From JABDIP01 sp965227455 (GTDB lineage: Bacteria > Pseudomonadota > Alphaproteobacteria > DSM-16000 > Inquilinaceae), in the NCBI GenBank assembly GCA_965227455.1, contig OZ245752.1, positions 1,798,001 through 1,862,000 on the forward strand: a DNA stretch of 64,000 bases, given 5' to 3'. This document shows positions 17,797 to 27,082 of this stretch, piece after piece. Below the pieces are notes generated by a model, which saw only the letters and a list, made by a program, of their open reading frames with translations, was not told the origin of the DNA and made no database searches. A program made the position numbers and the translations under genes. Position 1 is the first letter of the stretch. The number at the start of each line of letters is the position of its first letter.

Positions 17797-19256
17797 GAGC
17801 CCTCGTCTTCGCCGGACTCCGCGGCACCAGCGGACCAGTCGAAGTGGAAGTGGCCCGGCTTGTCGACGCGCTCAAAGGTGTGGGCGCCGAAATAGTCGCG
17901 CTGGGCCTGGATCATGTCGGCCCAGAGGCGCTCGCGGCGATAGCTGTCGAAATAGGCCAGCGCGGAGGCCAGGGCGGGAACCGGCAGCCCGATCCCGATG
18001 GCGAAGTTGACGATCTGCCGCAGGTCGATCTGGTGGCGCCCCATGATCGGCACGAAATGCGGCGCGACCAGCAGATTGGCCGGGGGCGGCGACGCGGCAT
18101 AGGCGGCGGCGATGTCGTCGAGGAAGCGAGACCGGATGATGCAGCCGGCGCGCCAGATCTGCGCGATGCGATCCAGCGGCAGGTCCCAGTCCCATTGCCG
18201 GGAGGCCGCGGAAAGCACCGCGAAACCCTGGGCATAAGCGGCGATCTTGCCGGCCAGCAGGGCGCCCGCCATAGACCGCACCACCGCCTCTACGGCGCGG
18301 GGCTCGTCCAGGGCGGCCGGCGCCGTCACCCCGATCTCGGTATAGACTCCGGCCGCCGCGACCCGCTCGTCCTTGAGCGACGATACCGCCCGCGCGGCAA
18401 CGGCTTCTGCGATGGTCGGCGCCGGCACGCCGAGCTCGAGCGCCTCGGCCGTCGCCCAGCGGCCGGTCCCCTTCTCGCCGGCCCGGTCCAGGATGCTCTC
18501 GACCAAGGCTTCGCCGGTATCCGGGTCGATCGTGTCGAGGATGTCGGCGGTGATCTCGATCAGGTAGGAGGCCAGCGGCCCGTCGTTCCAGCGCCGGAAC
18601 ACGGCGGCGCAATCGCCCGCCGCCATCGCCAGGCCGTGCCGCATGACGTGGTAGGCCTCGGCGATCATCTGCATGTCGGCATATTCGATGCCGTTATGCA
18701 GGGTCTTCACGAAATGGCCGGCGCCGTCGTTTCCGAGCCAGGCGCAGCATGGCGCATCGCCGGCCTTGGCGGCGATGGCCTGGAACATGGCGGATACCGA
18801 GGCATAGGCGTCCGGGGAACCACCGACCATGATCGATGGGCCGAATCGGGCGCCGAGCTCGCCGCCGGAGACCCCGACCCCGAGGAATTCCAGCCCGCGT
18901 TCGCGCAGAGCGGCATCGCGCCGCCGTGTGTCGCGGTAGTTGGCGTTGCCGCCATCCATCAGCACGTCGCCCGGTTCCAGCAGCGGCAGCAGCGCCTCGA
19001 TCTGCTGGTCGACGGCCTCGCCGGCCTTGACCATCAGCAGCACCGACCGCGGCGCCCTGAGATGGCTGACCAGCTCGTCCAGCGTAGCGCAGCCGATCAG
19101 GCCGCCGCGCAAATCGCCGGCCTCCGCCAGGACGCTGTCGGTGGTGTCGCGGGTCCGGTTGAAGACGGCGACGGTGTAGCCGTTGTCCACCAGATTGAAC
19201 GCCAGGTTGCGCCCCATCACGCCAAGCCCGATCAGGCCGATATGGGCTGCTGCCAC
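17793..19256 (-). CDS. gnd: 6-phosphogluconate dehydrogenase, decarboxylating
   Basis: A 487-residue NADP-linked enzyme converting 6-phosphogluconate to ribulose 5-phosphate and CO2. The dinucleotide loop is GLIGLGVMGRNLAFNL, the substrate segment is GVGVSGGELGARFGPS, and the catalytic lysine and asparagine lie in HFVKTLHNGIEYADMQ. GTG 19256 is preferred because AGAGGA lies 7 bases before it; a TTG at 19280 would add eight residues. It is translationally coupled to gluconokinase. Length is normal for the longer form of the family. Confidence 0.93.
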   Translation of the reverse strand: MAAAHIGLIGLGVMGRNLAFNLVDNGYTVAVFNRTRDTTDSVLAEAGDLRGGLIGCATLDELVSHLRAPRSVLLMVKAGEAVDQQIEALLPLLEPGDVLMDGGNANYRDTRRRDAALRERGLEFLGVGVSGGELGARFGPSIMVGGSPDAYASVSAMFQAIAAKAGDAPCCAWLGNDGAGHFVKTLHNGIEYADMQMIAEAYHVMRHGLAMAAGDCAAVFRRWNDGPLASYLIEITADILDTIDPDTGEALVESILDRAGEKGTGRWATAEALELGVPAPTIAEAVAARAVSSLKDERVAAAGVYTEIGVTAPAALDEPRAVEAVVRSMAGALLAGKIAAYAQGFAVLSAASRQWDWDLPLDRIAQIWRAGCIIRSRFLDDIAAAYAASPPPANLLVAPHFVPIMGRHQIDLRQIVNFAIGIGLPVPALASALAYFDSYRRERLWADMIQAQRDYFGAHTFERVDKPGHFHFDWSAGAAESGEDEGS

Positions 19257-19393
19257 GGATTTTCCTCTTGCTGGTGCCAAGGCGGCGGCAGCAAGTTCGA
19301 TCGACCACTCCGCCCCATGAGACGGGCGCAGCGTGATCTACCCGGAAGGGCCGCGTCAAGACGGCCGGCGGCGGGACCGCAGTCGGTCCCGCC

Positions 19394-20197
19394 TCAGTCC
19401 CGCGACCGGTCGATCCGGAACGATGCCACGAACGGCAGGTGGTCCGACACCTCGGTGCGGAACTTCTCCCGGCCCATATCCATGGTCCAGTGCATGGGGA
19501 ACAGGCGCAGGCTGCCGCGGATGTATTCGGTGGAATAGGTGCGGCTGATCGCGAAGCCGTCCAGCAGGTTGGCGCGGCCCTTGGGCAGGATGTGGGAGAA
19601 GCGCGCCTGCAGGTCCCAGGACGACAGGAAGTTCATCAGATCGTCGCCGCCGAGATGGTGGAAATTGCTGACATCCTCACCGGGGATCATGTTGAAGTCC
19701 CCCATCAGCAGGATGTCCTCGCGGCTGCTCGCCCGCATGTCGGTGATGAACTGCCCGATCACCTTGCACTGGTCGTCGCGGATCTTCTGCTCCGGGCCGC
19801 CGCGACCGGATTTGAGATGCACGGCGATGAGGGTGAAGTCGAACCGGCCGATCTTCATATCGACCACCAGCGCCTTGCGCCGGCCCGGATCGCCGAGATC
19901 GGAGCCGTCGATGAAACGCGGGTTGCTGGCCTCGACGCCGCGCTTGTAGAGGACGCCGATGTTCAGGTCGCTGTCTTGCGGCAGCATGGTGAAATCGTAG
20001 TCGCAGCCCTTCGCGGCCAAGCCGTCGACGAGCCGCTGCATGTGGCTGAAGGGCTTCACTTCGACCAGCGTCACCATCTCGGCGTCGAGGATGGCAAGGC
20101 CCTCGACCTGCAGGTCGGCGCGTTCGTCGGAAATCCTGTTGAATCCCGCCAGGTTCCAGGCGGCGATCTTCGCGGTCGTATGTCCGAACTCGGTCAT
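19394..20197 (-). CDS. endonuclease/exonuclease/phosphatase family protein
   Basis: A 267-residue protein of the DNase I-like fold. Fold motifs are KIAAWNLAGF at the N-terminus, LVEVKP (the metal-binding Glu), LIAVHLKSG, LLMGDFNMIPG and VSDHLPFVASF. The family hydrolyses phosphodiesters or phosphomonoesters with a divalent metal; the substrate cannot be told. ATG 20197 is fixed by GGAGGG 8 bases upstream. No signal peptide is seen. It is followed on the same strand by gnd after 137 bases but is probably a separate unit. Confidence 0.82.
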   Translation of the reverse strand: MTEFGHTTAKIAAWNLAGFNRISDERADLQVEGLAILDAEMVTLVEVKPFSHMQRLVDGLAAKGCDYDFTMLPQDSDLNIGVLYKRGVEASNPRFIDGSDLGDPGRRKALVVDMKIGRFDFTLIAVHLKSGRGGPEQKIRDDQCKVIGQFITDMRASSREDILLMGDFNMIPGEDVSNFHHLGGDDLMNFLSSWDLQARFSHILPKGRANLLDGFAISRTYSTEYIRGSLRLFPMHWTMDMGREKFRTEVSDHLPFVASFRIDRSRD

Positions 20198-20334
20198 CTG
20201 ATCGACCCTCCGCAATGGTCAGAATGGGAATCTCGACACCGAACCATCGCTGACGTTGCCGTCGGTCGGTGACAGCCGGTCGGTGGCCTACTGACAAGCC
20301 TAGAAGGCTGTGTCACAGGAGCGCCACCAACGGG

Positions 20335-20709
20335 TCAGCTCCGGTCCCAGGGCAGGCGCCGGTCCTCGTAGACCTTGTGCCGGGGGGCGAATGCCGCCGG
20401 GTCGTCCAGGGAACCGGCGAAGAGGAAGATCAGTTCGGGCATGTGGCTCGTCGTCTTGTAGATCGGCGAGCCGCACTCCTGGCAGAACCCGAGTTCGACA
20501 TCGTTGCCGGAATCGGATTTGAGACCGAAGGTCTTCACAGGACCGGAGATCGATACGGTGTCCCGCAGGACAGCCAGTTGCGGCGCATTGCCACCGCCGG
20601 ACATGTGCTGGCAGTCCCGGCAATAGCATTGGATGGCATGCACCGGCTCACCGCCCGCCTCGTATCGGACCTTCTTGCACAGGCAGCCGCCGGTCTGGGG
20701 TGTGGGCAT
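20335..20709 (-). CDS. GFA family zinc-binding protein
   Basis: A 124-residue protein of the glutathione-dependent formaldehyde-activating (GFA/CENP-V) family. Zinc-binding cysteines occur as GGCLCKKVRYEA, QCYCRDCQHMSG and GFCQECGSPIY. Most small members lack proven formaldehyde activity and their role is unknown. ATG 20709 is preferred to the open frame extending to 20931, which is antisense to the ABC region. A second, distant paralogue is at 35235-35654. Confidence 0.82.
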   Translation of the reverse strand: MPTPQTGGCLCKKVRYEAGGEPVHAIQCYCRDCQHMSGGGNAPQLAVLRDTVSISGPVKTFGLKSDSGNDVELGFCQECGSPIYKTTSHMPELIFLFAGSLDDPAAFAPRHKVYEDRRLPWDRS

Positions 20710-20872
20710 GGCCTCTTCGTCCCTCCTTCGATTTCCATGTAGACGGATGGGAACGCACAAATCCGACTTGCCGGTCAATGCCGGCCGGAGGGACCAAGCG
20801 CCGTCTCGGCCAGCGCTGCGTGGTGCCAAGCCCCTATGGCATTGCCGCTCCGACACCCTATCTTGCCTGGGA

Positions 20873-21589
20873 ATGTCGGAATCGGAGGTCGCCATAACCG
20901 CCGCGACAAGAGAAGCACAGGACGACTGCATCGTCCGGCTGGACGGCGCGTGCCTGTCCTACCCGTCCCAGGAGGGCGAGATCGAGGTGCTGCAGGGGCT
21001 CGACCTGACCGTCACCGCCGGCGAGGTGGTGGCGGTGACCGGCCCGTCCGGCTCCGGCAAATCTTCGCTGATCGCGATGATCGGCGGGCTGGAGGCGCCG
21101 ACCGGCGGCCGGGTCCAAGTCCTCGATGTCGACATCGGCGCGGCGGGCGAACGCCAGCGCACCCATCTGCGGCGCAAGAACATCGGCATCGTCTTTCAGG
21201 CGTATCACTTGGTGCCCGCCATGACCGCGCTGCAGAACGTGGCCCTGCCGCTGATGCTGGCCGGCGAGTCCGACGCGCGGGATCGGGCGTCGGCGATCCT
21301 GGAGCGTGTCGGCCTCGGCCACCGCCTGACCCACCGTCCTTCGGCCCTGTCCGGCGGCGAGCAGCAGCGCGTCGCAATCGCCCGCGCCTTCGTCGCCGAG
21401 CCGCGCCTGCTGCTGGCCGACGAGCCGACCGGCAATCTGGACCGCAAGACCGGCAACGGGGTGGCCGACGCGATGATTGCCCTGGTCCGCGACAGCGGCG
21501 CTGCGATGCTCATGGTGACCCATGACGAGGCGATGGCGCAGCGCTGCGACCGCGCGATTGCGCTGGATGACGGGCGGGTGGTCGGCTGA
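20873..21589 (+). CDS. ABC exporter ATPase, YbbA/LolD type
   Basis: A 238-residue ATPase of the MacB/LolD/YbbA class. Walker A is GPSGSGKSS, the Q-loop is GIVFQAYHLVPAMTALQNV (characteristic of this class), the signature is LSGGEQQRVAIARA, and Walker B is LLLADEPTGNLD. ATG 20873 gives a normal length; the open frame from 20633 is antisense to the GFA gene. One base separates it from its permease. The pair resembles YbbA-YbbP, a putative export or lipid-related system; no TesA-like thioesterase is nearby. Confidence 0.88.
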   Translation: MSESEVAITAATREAQDDCIVRLDGACLSYPSQEGEIEVLQGLDLTVTAGEVVAVTGPSGSGKSSLIAMIGGLEAPTGGRVQVLDVDIGAAGERQRTHLRRKNIGIVFQAYHLVPAMTALQNVALPLMLAGESDARDRASAILERVGLGHRLTHRPSALSGGEQQRVAIARAFVAEPRLLLADEPTGNLDRKTGNGVADAMIALVRDSGAAMLMVTHDEAMAQRCDRAIALDDGRVVG

Positions 21590-21590
21590 C

Positions 21591-24125
21591 ATGGACGGGC
21601 TGCGCGCATTCCGCATGCATGCCGGCATTCTCGGCACCCTGCTGCGGGCCGAGCTGGCGGCCGGCATCTTCGGGCTTCGCCTGTTCATCGCTTGCGTCAT
21701 CGTCGCCGCGCTGATGCTGGGGGCGGTCTGGATGCTAGGCGACGGGCTGGTCAACGCGCTGGAGCGCAGCGGTACCCGCATCCTCGGCGGCGATGTCGCC
21801 GTCTCGGTTGTCAATGTGCCGCTCGACGAGACTGTGGTCGCGTCGCTGGCCGGTATCGGCGACGTATCGCGCACCGCCGAGCTGCGCACCTCGGCCGTGG
21901 TCGAAGGGCAGCGCGCAACCGTCGAATTGAAGGCGGTGGACGGTTCCTATCCGCTCTACGGTCTCGTGGCGCTGGAGGGCGGCGCGACGCTGCCGACGGT
22001 TCTCGCCGGCGCCGGCGGAGGCCCGGCGGCGATCGTCGAGCCGGCGTTGCTGAGCCGGCTCGGTGCTGAGATCGGGGACACCATCCTTCTCGGCGAGACT
22101 GCCTTCGTCATAGACGGCGTGTTGCAGACCGAACCCGATCGGCTGTCGTCGGGACGCTTCATGGTCGGGCCGCGGGTGATCGTGCGGCTGGACCAGCTGC
22201 AGGAGACCGGCCTGCTGCAGCCGGGCTCCCTGGTCGATTATCGCTATCGCCTGCGGTTGCCGGACGACACATCCCCTCGCGTTGGCATCGAGGCGGTGCA
22301 GGGCCTGACGCCGGAGCGCGGCTGGGAGCTGGAAACGCCGAGGGATGCCGGCGACCGGGTCCGCCGTACCGTTGAGCGAACCACCACGTTCCTCGGCGTC
22401 GCCGGCATCGTCGCGCTCTGCATCGGCCTGGCTGGAGCCTGGGCCGCGGCCCAGGTCTGGGTTACCCGGCGTGCACGCACCATCGCCCTCTACCGGCTGT
22501 CGGGCGCCACCCCGCCGGTGGTCGTCGCCCTGCACGCGATCATCATCGCCATTGCAGGCGCCATCGGCCTGGCCGTCGGCCTGGGCCTGGCCGTCGCCGT
22601 CACCGGCATCCTGATGGATGCGGTGGCGGCGCAGCTGCATCTGCAATGGGAGCTGGCCTCCCTTGCCGTGCCAGCCCTGCAGGTCGCCGCCACCCTGATC
22701 CTCGGCCTGGGCGGGGCCAGTGCGGCCGCCCTGTCCGGCGCCGCCAACCTGTCCCCCGGAGCCGCCATGCGGAGCGGCGACGCCGCCCTGTCTGCCGCCC
22801 CGCGCCATGTCGCCATGGGCGGCGCCGTGATTGCGGCGGCAGTCGTCCTCGCCGTCCTCAGCCTGCCGGTTCCGGCACTGGCGGCAATTGCAGCGGTCGG
22901 GCTGGCCGTGGCCAGCGGGGTGCTCGGGCTCGGCGGCTGGGCCCTCGCCCGTCTGGCGTCGCGCCGGCAGCCGCGCAGTTTCATCGGACTGGTCACGCTG
23001 CAGGGGCTCGGGATTCCCGGTGCCGCGGCGACGAAGGCGGTGGCGATCGGCATCGGCATCGCCGGCATCACGGCCATCCTGGCCGGCCAGGGATCGCTTG
23101 AGGCGGCCTTGCGCGCCGAACTGCCGGACCGCATCCCGGATCTTGTGCTGATCGACGTGCAGCCCGACCAGGTGGAGGACATCCGCCAGCGAATCGAAGG
23201 GGACGCAGCACTGGGCGCCCTCCAGGCCTCGCCCTTCATGCGTGCGTCGATCCTGGCGGTCAACGGCGTGCCGTCGGAGCAGGCGCTCGTCAACCCGAAC
23301 AAATCCTGGGTGATCGAGGGCGACCGCAGCTTCTCCTGGGCCGCGGAGCCGACCGCGGCAGAGCTGCTGGCCGGCGAGTGGTGGCCAGCCGACCATGCCG
23401 GCACGCCGCTGATCTCGGCCGAGGAGGATGTGGCCGAGGCCTTCGACCTGCAACCCGGCGACACCCTGACCTACAGCGTGCTCGGCCGCAGCTTCACATC
23501 AGAGGTGGTGAACATCCGCAAGGAGTATCACCGCACCTTCCGGCCGGAATTCCTTCTGGTGGCCTCGCCGCAGCCCTTCCGCAGCGCCCCGCATTCCTGG
23601 GTCATGAGTCTGGAGGGCGAGACCGACCCTGCCGTGGATGCCCTGATCCGCGACCTGTCGCGGACAGCGCCCAATGTGACCGCCATCGATGTCCGGGTGA
23701 TCGTCGCCCAGGTCACGGAGGTCATCGAGGGCGGCGTGTGGGCGTCGCTGGCGGTGGCGGCAACGCTGTTGGTCGCCGGCGCGCTGTCCTTGACGGCGGT
23801 GGTCGCCGCCGATGTCGACGGCCGCCGGCGCGAGGCCCTCGCCTTCGCGCTGATCGGAGCGTCGCGGCTTGAGATCGCCGCGGCCCGGCTGGCCGAGGCC
23901 GCCGGCATCGGGCTGCTGGCGGCGGCGTTGGGCGGTGCGGCCGGGCTCCTTGGCGGATACTGGCTGGTCGACGAGGCGCTGCGCGTGGCCTGGGAGCCGG
24001 GCTATCTGGCCCTGGGCATGCCCTTGGGGCTGGGAATCCTGTCAGCCATCGCCGCCGGGTTGGCCGGCGGCCTGGGGGCGGCGCCGCGCGGTCGCGGGCA
24101 GGTGGCGCGCCAGCTGGCCGGCTGA
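21591..24125 (+). CDS. FtsX-like ABC transporter permease, YbbP type
   Basis: An 844-residue permease. An N-terminal membrane helix (about 20-45) precedes a large periplasmic domain with GTRILGGDVAVSVVN. A first FtsX membrane block lies at about 260-400, further helices at about 420-490, a second periplasmic domain follows, and the C-terminal FtsX block spans about 710-835. This two-block layout is that of YbbP-like permeases, thought to export or extract substrates at the inner membrane. It is coupled to the preceding ATPase. The substrate is unknown. Confidence 0.85.
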   Translation: MDGLRAFRMHAGILGTLLRAELAAGIFGLRLFIACVIVAALMLGAVWMLGDGLVNALERSGTRILGGDVAVSVVNVPLDETVVASLAGIGDVSRTAELRTSAVVEGQRATVELKAVDGSYPLYGLVALEGGATLPTVLAGAGGGPAAIVEPALLSRLGAEIGDTILLGETAFVIDGVLQTEPDRLSSGRFMVGPRVIVRLDQLQETGLLQPGSLVDYRYRLRLPDDTSPRVGIEAVQGLTPERGWELETPRDAGDRVRRTVERTTTFLGVAGIVALCIGLAGAWAAAQVWVTRRARTIALYRLSGATPPVVVALHAIIIAIAGAIGLAVGLGLAVAVTGILMDAVAAQLHLQWELASLAVPALQVAATLILGLGGASAAALSGAANLSPGAAMRSGDAALSAAPRHVAMGGAVIAAAVVLAVLSLPVPALAAIAAVGLAVASGVLGLGGWALARLASRRQPRSFIGLVTLQGLGIPGAAATKAVAIGIGIAGITAILAGQGSLEAALRAELPDRIPDLVLIDVQPDQVEDIRQRIEGDAALGALQASPFMRASILAVNGVPSEQALVNPNKSWVIEGDRSFSWAAEPTAAELLAGEWWPADHAGTPLISAEEDVAEAFDLQPGDTLTYSVLGRSFTSEVVNIRKEYHRTFRPEFLLVASPQPFRSAPHSWVMSLEGETDPAVDALIRDLSRTAPNVTAIDVRVIVAQVTEVIEGGVWASLAVAATLLVAGALSLTAVVAADVDGRRREALAFALIGASRLEIAAARLAEAAGIGLLAAALGGAAGLLGGYWLVDEALRVAWEPGYLALGMPLGLGILSAIAAGLAGGLGAAPRGRGQVARQLAG

Positions 24126-24129
24126 ACAG

Positions 24130-25170
24130 TTACTCCGCCACGTTCTGGTTGTAGCGCATGATGCGGCCGTGGCGCCCGTCCTTGTCCCGCTCCAGATCGT
24201 AGCAGTCGCCTTCCGGCCCGGTGCGGCGGTCGGTCACCTCGTGAATGGCGGCGATGTCCTCGTCGTCGAGATGGAAGTCGAAGACCCGCAGGTTCTCGGG
24301 CAAGCGCCGGGCCGAGGTGGCCCCGACGATCGCCGCCGCAACGCCGGGTCGCTGCAGGACCCACCGCAGCGCGATCAGGGAGATAGTCGCGCCGTGTTCG
24401 TCGGCAATGTGATCGAGGACTCGCAACAGGTCCTCGAACAACTCCCAGCCTCCGAAGTCCTCGATGATCAGCTTGTATTTGGTCAGCGACCGGTTGGAGA
24501 ACGGGCCCTGCGGATCCCATCGGTCAAGCCAGGCTGCTGAGAGGAACCCGCCGGCAAGCGTGCCGTAACAAAGCTGCTGGATGCCCTGGCGGTAGCAATA
24601 CTCGATCAGGCTGGTCTCCGGCCGGAGGTCGATGACCGAGTATTGCGGCTGGTTGGCGATGAGCTCGACGCCGGCTTCGCATAATTCGCGCAGGCAGTCG
24701 GTGTTGAAATTCGTGGTCCCGAGATGGGCGATCTTTCCGGCCCGTTTCAGGTCCTGCAGGATCAGCGCCGTATCGACATAGCCCGGCGTGCCAATGTCCC
24801 ACCAGTGGAACTGCACCAGATCCAGCCGCTCGACCCTGAGGCGGCGCAGGGAGCGATCGACGATGCCCTCGACATAGGCGCGGTCGACGGTGGCAAGCCG
24901 GTCGTAGTCCGGCACGAACTTGGTGTGGATCTGGACTTGACGGGCAAGGCTTGGATAGGCGACGCGGAAATCGCCGATCAGTTCTTCCACCCCGGTATAG
25001 TGGTCGGCGCAGTCGAATGTCGTGACGCCGGCCTCGACGAACGCCGCCATGTCGCGGATTGCCAAGTCATTGACCACGGTCCCATGGCCGCCGGCGAGAT
25101 GCCAGCCGCCCTTGATGATCCGGGAGATCGTGTAGCCCGGCGCCAGTTCGATCCGGGGCACCTCAGTCAT
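24130..25170 (-). CDS. aldo/keto reductase
   Basis: A 346-residue TIM-barrel oxidoreductase. The Asp-Tyr-Lys-His tetrad is visible: FDCADHYTG (Asp and Tyr), IHTKFVPD (Lys) and FHWWD (His). NQPQYSVIDL and AAIVGATSARRL line the NADP side. It is a clear relative of the reductase half of the fusion at 25591. The start codon lies inside the end of the upstream TIGR04076 gene (8-base overlap), so the two are coupled. The substrate is unknown. Confidence 0.85.
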   Translation of the reverse strand: MTEVPRIELAPGYTISRIIKGGWHLAGGHGTVVNDLAIRDMAAFVEAGVTTFDCADHYTGVEELIGDFRVAYPSLARQVQIHTKFVPDYDRLATVDRAYVEGIVDRSLRRLRVERLDLVQFHWWDIGTPGYVDTALILQDLKRAGKIAHLGTTNFNTDCLRELCEAGVELIANQPQYSVIDLRPETSLIEYCYRQGIQQLCYGTLAGGFLSAAWLDRWDPQGPFSNRSLTKYKLIIEDFGGWELFEDLLRVLDHIADEHGATISLIALRWVLQRPGVAAAIVGATSARRLPENLRVFDFHLDDEDIAAIHEVTDRRTGPEGDCYDLERDKDGRHGRIMRYNQNVAE

Positions 25171-25522
25171 CGGTGTCACCGGGGCGCTTGGTGGCTGTGG
25201 TCTCGGAATGGCGGAAGGTACGGGTGCCGTCGCGGGTGATGCGGAACCGCGCGCCGCAATTGGGATCCGGACAGGCGATGTCGGTGTCGGTGGTCATCCA
25301 GTCATTGGCGTCGGTCATGCGCTGCTTGGCCGGCAGCAGCGGCAGCAAGGGGGCCAGCGTGTAGATCGACCAGGTCTGCCCGGCCGGCATCTCGATATGC
25401 TCGCCCCGCAGGGTGAAATGATCGCCCGGCTTGGCGCCGCACCAGCACGGCCGGTCGCCCGCGACCCATTCGACCTTCAGGTCGTAAAGCTGGAATTCGT
25501 CGTCCGCCATGCGTCCCGCCAT
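25163..25522 (-). CDS. TIGR04076-like small protein
   Basis: A 119-residue protein resembling the TIGR04076 family: LYDLKVEWVAG, then a Cys pair (RPCWCGAKPGDHF), an all-beta middle ending in SIYTLAPLLPLLPAKQR, and a Cys motif (IACPDPNCGARF) before a short charged tail. The four cysteines could bind a metal. The family often sits beside aldo/keto reductases and other oxidoreductases; its role is unknown. AGGGTGG precedes ATG 25522. Confidence 0.7.
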   Translation of the reverse strand: MAGRMADDEFQLYDLKVEWVAGDRPCWCGAKPGDHFTLRGEHIEMPAGQTWSIYTLAPLLPLLPAKQRMTDANDWMTTDTDIACPDPNCGARFRITRDGTRTFRHSETTATKRPGDTDD

Positions 25523-25590
25523 TGATCCACCCTGTCGCAGGGTAGACTATCGCTGCGAGATCGAAAAACGCAGGGGCGCACGGTACGGGC

Positions 25591-27072
25591 ATGGGTGAGA
25601 ACGCGACACGGCCGGAACGCCGCGACCTGGCCCCGGGGCTGGAGATCAGCCGCATGGTCACCGGCTTGTGGCAGGTCGCCGACATGGAGCGCGGCGGCAG
25701 CGATCTCGACACCGCGGCCGCGGCCGCCGCACTGACGGACTATGCCAAGGCCGGCTTCGACAGTTTCGACATGGCCGATCATTACGGCAGCGCCGAGCTG
25801 ATCGCCGGCGAATGCGCCCGCCGCGCGCCGGCCGATGGCAAGCCGCGCCTGCTGACGAAATGGTGCCCGGAGCCGGGCCCGATGACGCCGGAGGTGGTGC
25901 GGGCCGGGGTGCAGCAAAGGCTGGACCGGCTGGGCGTTGAAACCATCGACCTGCTGCAGCTGCATTGGTGGTCTTTCGAGCATCCGGGGTATCTGGACGC
26001 CATGAAGGTGCTGGCCGAGCTGCGCGACGACGGGCTGATCGCCCATATCGGCGTCACCAATTTCGACACCGATCATCTGCGCGTGCTGGTCGGGCACGGC
26101 CTTCCGGTGGCCTCCAACCAGGTCAGCTTCTCGGTCCTGGATCGCCGGGCCGCCGGCGAGATGAGCGCCTTCTGCCAGGCCAACGGCATCGCCCTGCTGG
26201 CCTATGGCACCCTGGCTGGAGGCTTCCTGTCGGACAAATGGGTCGGGGCGCCGGAGCCGGCCGAGATCGCCGATTGGAGCCGGATGAAGTACAAGCGCTT
26301 CGTCGACACCATGGGCGGATGGACCGTGCTGCAGGCCCTGCTCCATGCGCTGGAGAAGATCGCCGCCAAGCATGACGTGTCGGTCTCGAACGTCGCGACA
26401 CGATGGGTGCTGGAGCAGCCGGCGGTGGCGGCGGTCATCGTCGGTGCAAGGCTCGGCGAGAGCGAGCATCGGGCCGACAATCTGCGCAGCTTCGGCTTCG
26501 CCCTCGACCGGGCAGACCACGCGCTGATCGAAGCGGCCCTGGCCGGCTCTAAGCCGATTCCCGGCGATTGCGGCGACGAGTACCGCCGACCGCCCTACCT
26601 CACCGCCTCCGGCGATCTGAGCCATCACCTGAAAGAGCTTCCGCCGGTGTTCAAGCGCATCTCTTCGCCCGACCGCCCCGGCCGCTCCTACGTATCCACC
26701 GGCAGCGTCTGGGAGCCGATCGCCGGCTTCGGGCGCGCCACCCGGATCGGCCACCGCATCCTGGTCAGCGGTACCACCGCCACCCACGGATCCGACGAGG
26801 CCGTCTGCCCCGGCGACCCGGCCGGGCAGACCGTCTATATCCTGGACAAGATCGCCGCCAGCATTTCGTCCTTGGGCGGCTCCCTGGAGGACGTGGTCCG
26901 CACCCGCATCTACCTGAAGGATATCGACACCTGGGAGCCGGTCTCCCGCGTCCATGGCCGCTATTTCGGCGCCATCCGCCCGGCCAACACGCTGATCGAG
27001 ATCTCAGACCTGGCCGGCCCCTACGACGTGGAGATCGAAGCGGAGGCGGTGGTCCTGGGCCCGGACCATTGA
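25591..27072 (+). CDS. aldo/keto reductase - RidA fusion protein
   Basis: A 493-residue two-domain protein. Residues 10-335 form an aldo/keto reductase barrel with its tetrad in FDMADHYGSAE, LLTKWCPE and LQLHWWSFE. Residues 365-493 are a RidA-type domain (HRILVSGTTATHG, VRTRIYLKDIDTWEPV, RPANTLIEI, DVEIEAEAVV). RidA proteins act on enamines/imines, so the fusion suggests one substrate is reduced and an imine side product hydrolysed, or that the RidA domain binds a ligand. It diverges from the related reductase and TIGR04076 gene, about 70 bases away. Confidence 0.88.
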   Translation: MGENATRPERRDLAPGLEISRMVTGLWQVADMERGGSDLDTAAAAAALTDYAKAGFDSFDMADHYGSAELIAGECARRAPADGKPRLLTKWCPEPGPMTPEVVRAGVQQRLDRLGVETIDLLQLHWWSFEHPGYLDAMKVLAELRDDGLIAHIGVTNFDTDHLRVLVGHGLPVASNQVSFSVLDRRAAGEMSAFCQANGIALLAYGTLAGGFLSDKWVGAPEPAEIADWSRMKYKRFVDTMGGWTVLQALLHALEKIAAKHDVSVSNVATRWVLEQPAVAAVIVGARLGESEHRADNLRSFGFALDRADHALIEAALAGSKPIPGDCGDEYRRPPYLTASGDLSHHLKELPPVFKRISSPDRPGRSYVSTGSVWEPIAGFGRATRIGHRILVSGTTATHGSDEAVCPGDPAGQTVYILDKIAASISSLGGSLEDVVRTRIYLKDIDTWEPVSRVHGRYFGAIRPANTLIEISDLAGPYDVEIEAEAVVLGPDH

Positions 27073-27082
27073 GCGCGACCGG

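Noticed and set aside
17844..19538. Long plus-strand open frame
   Set aside because: Antisense to gnd; composition typical of a mirror frame.
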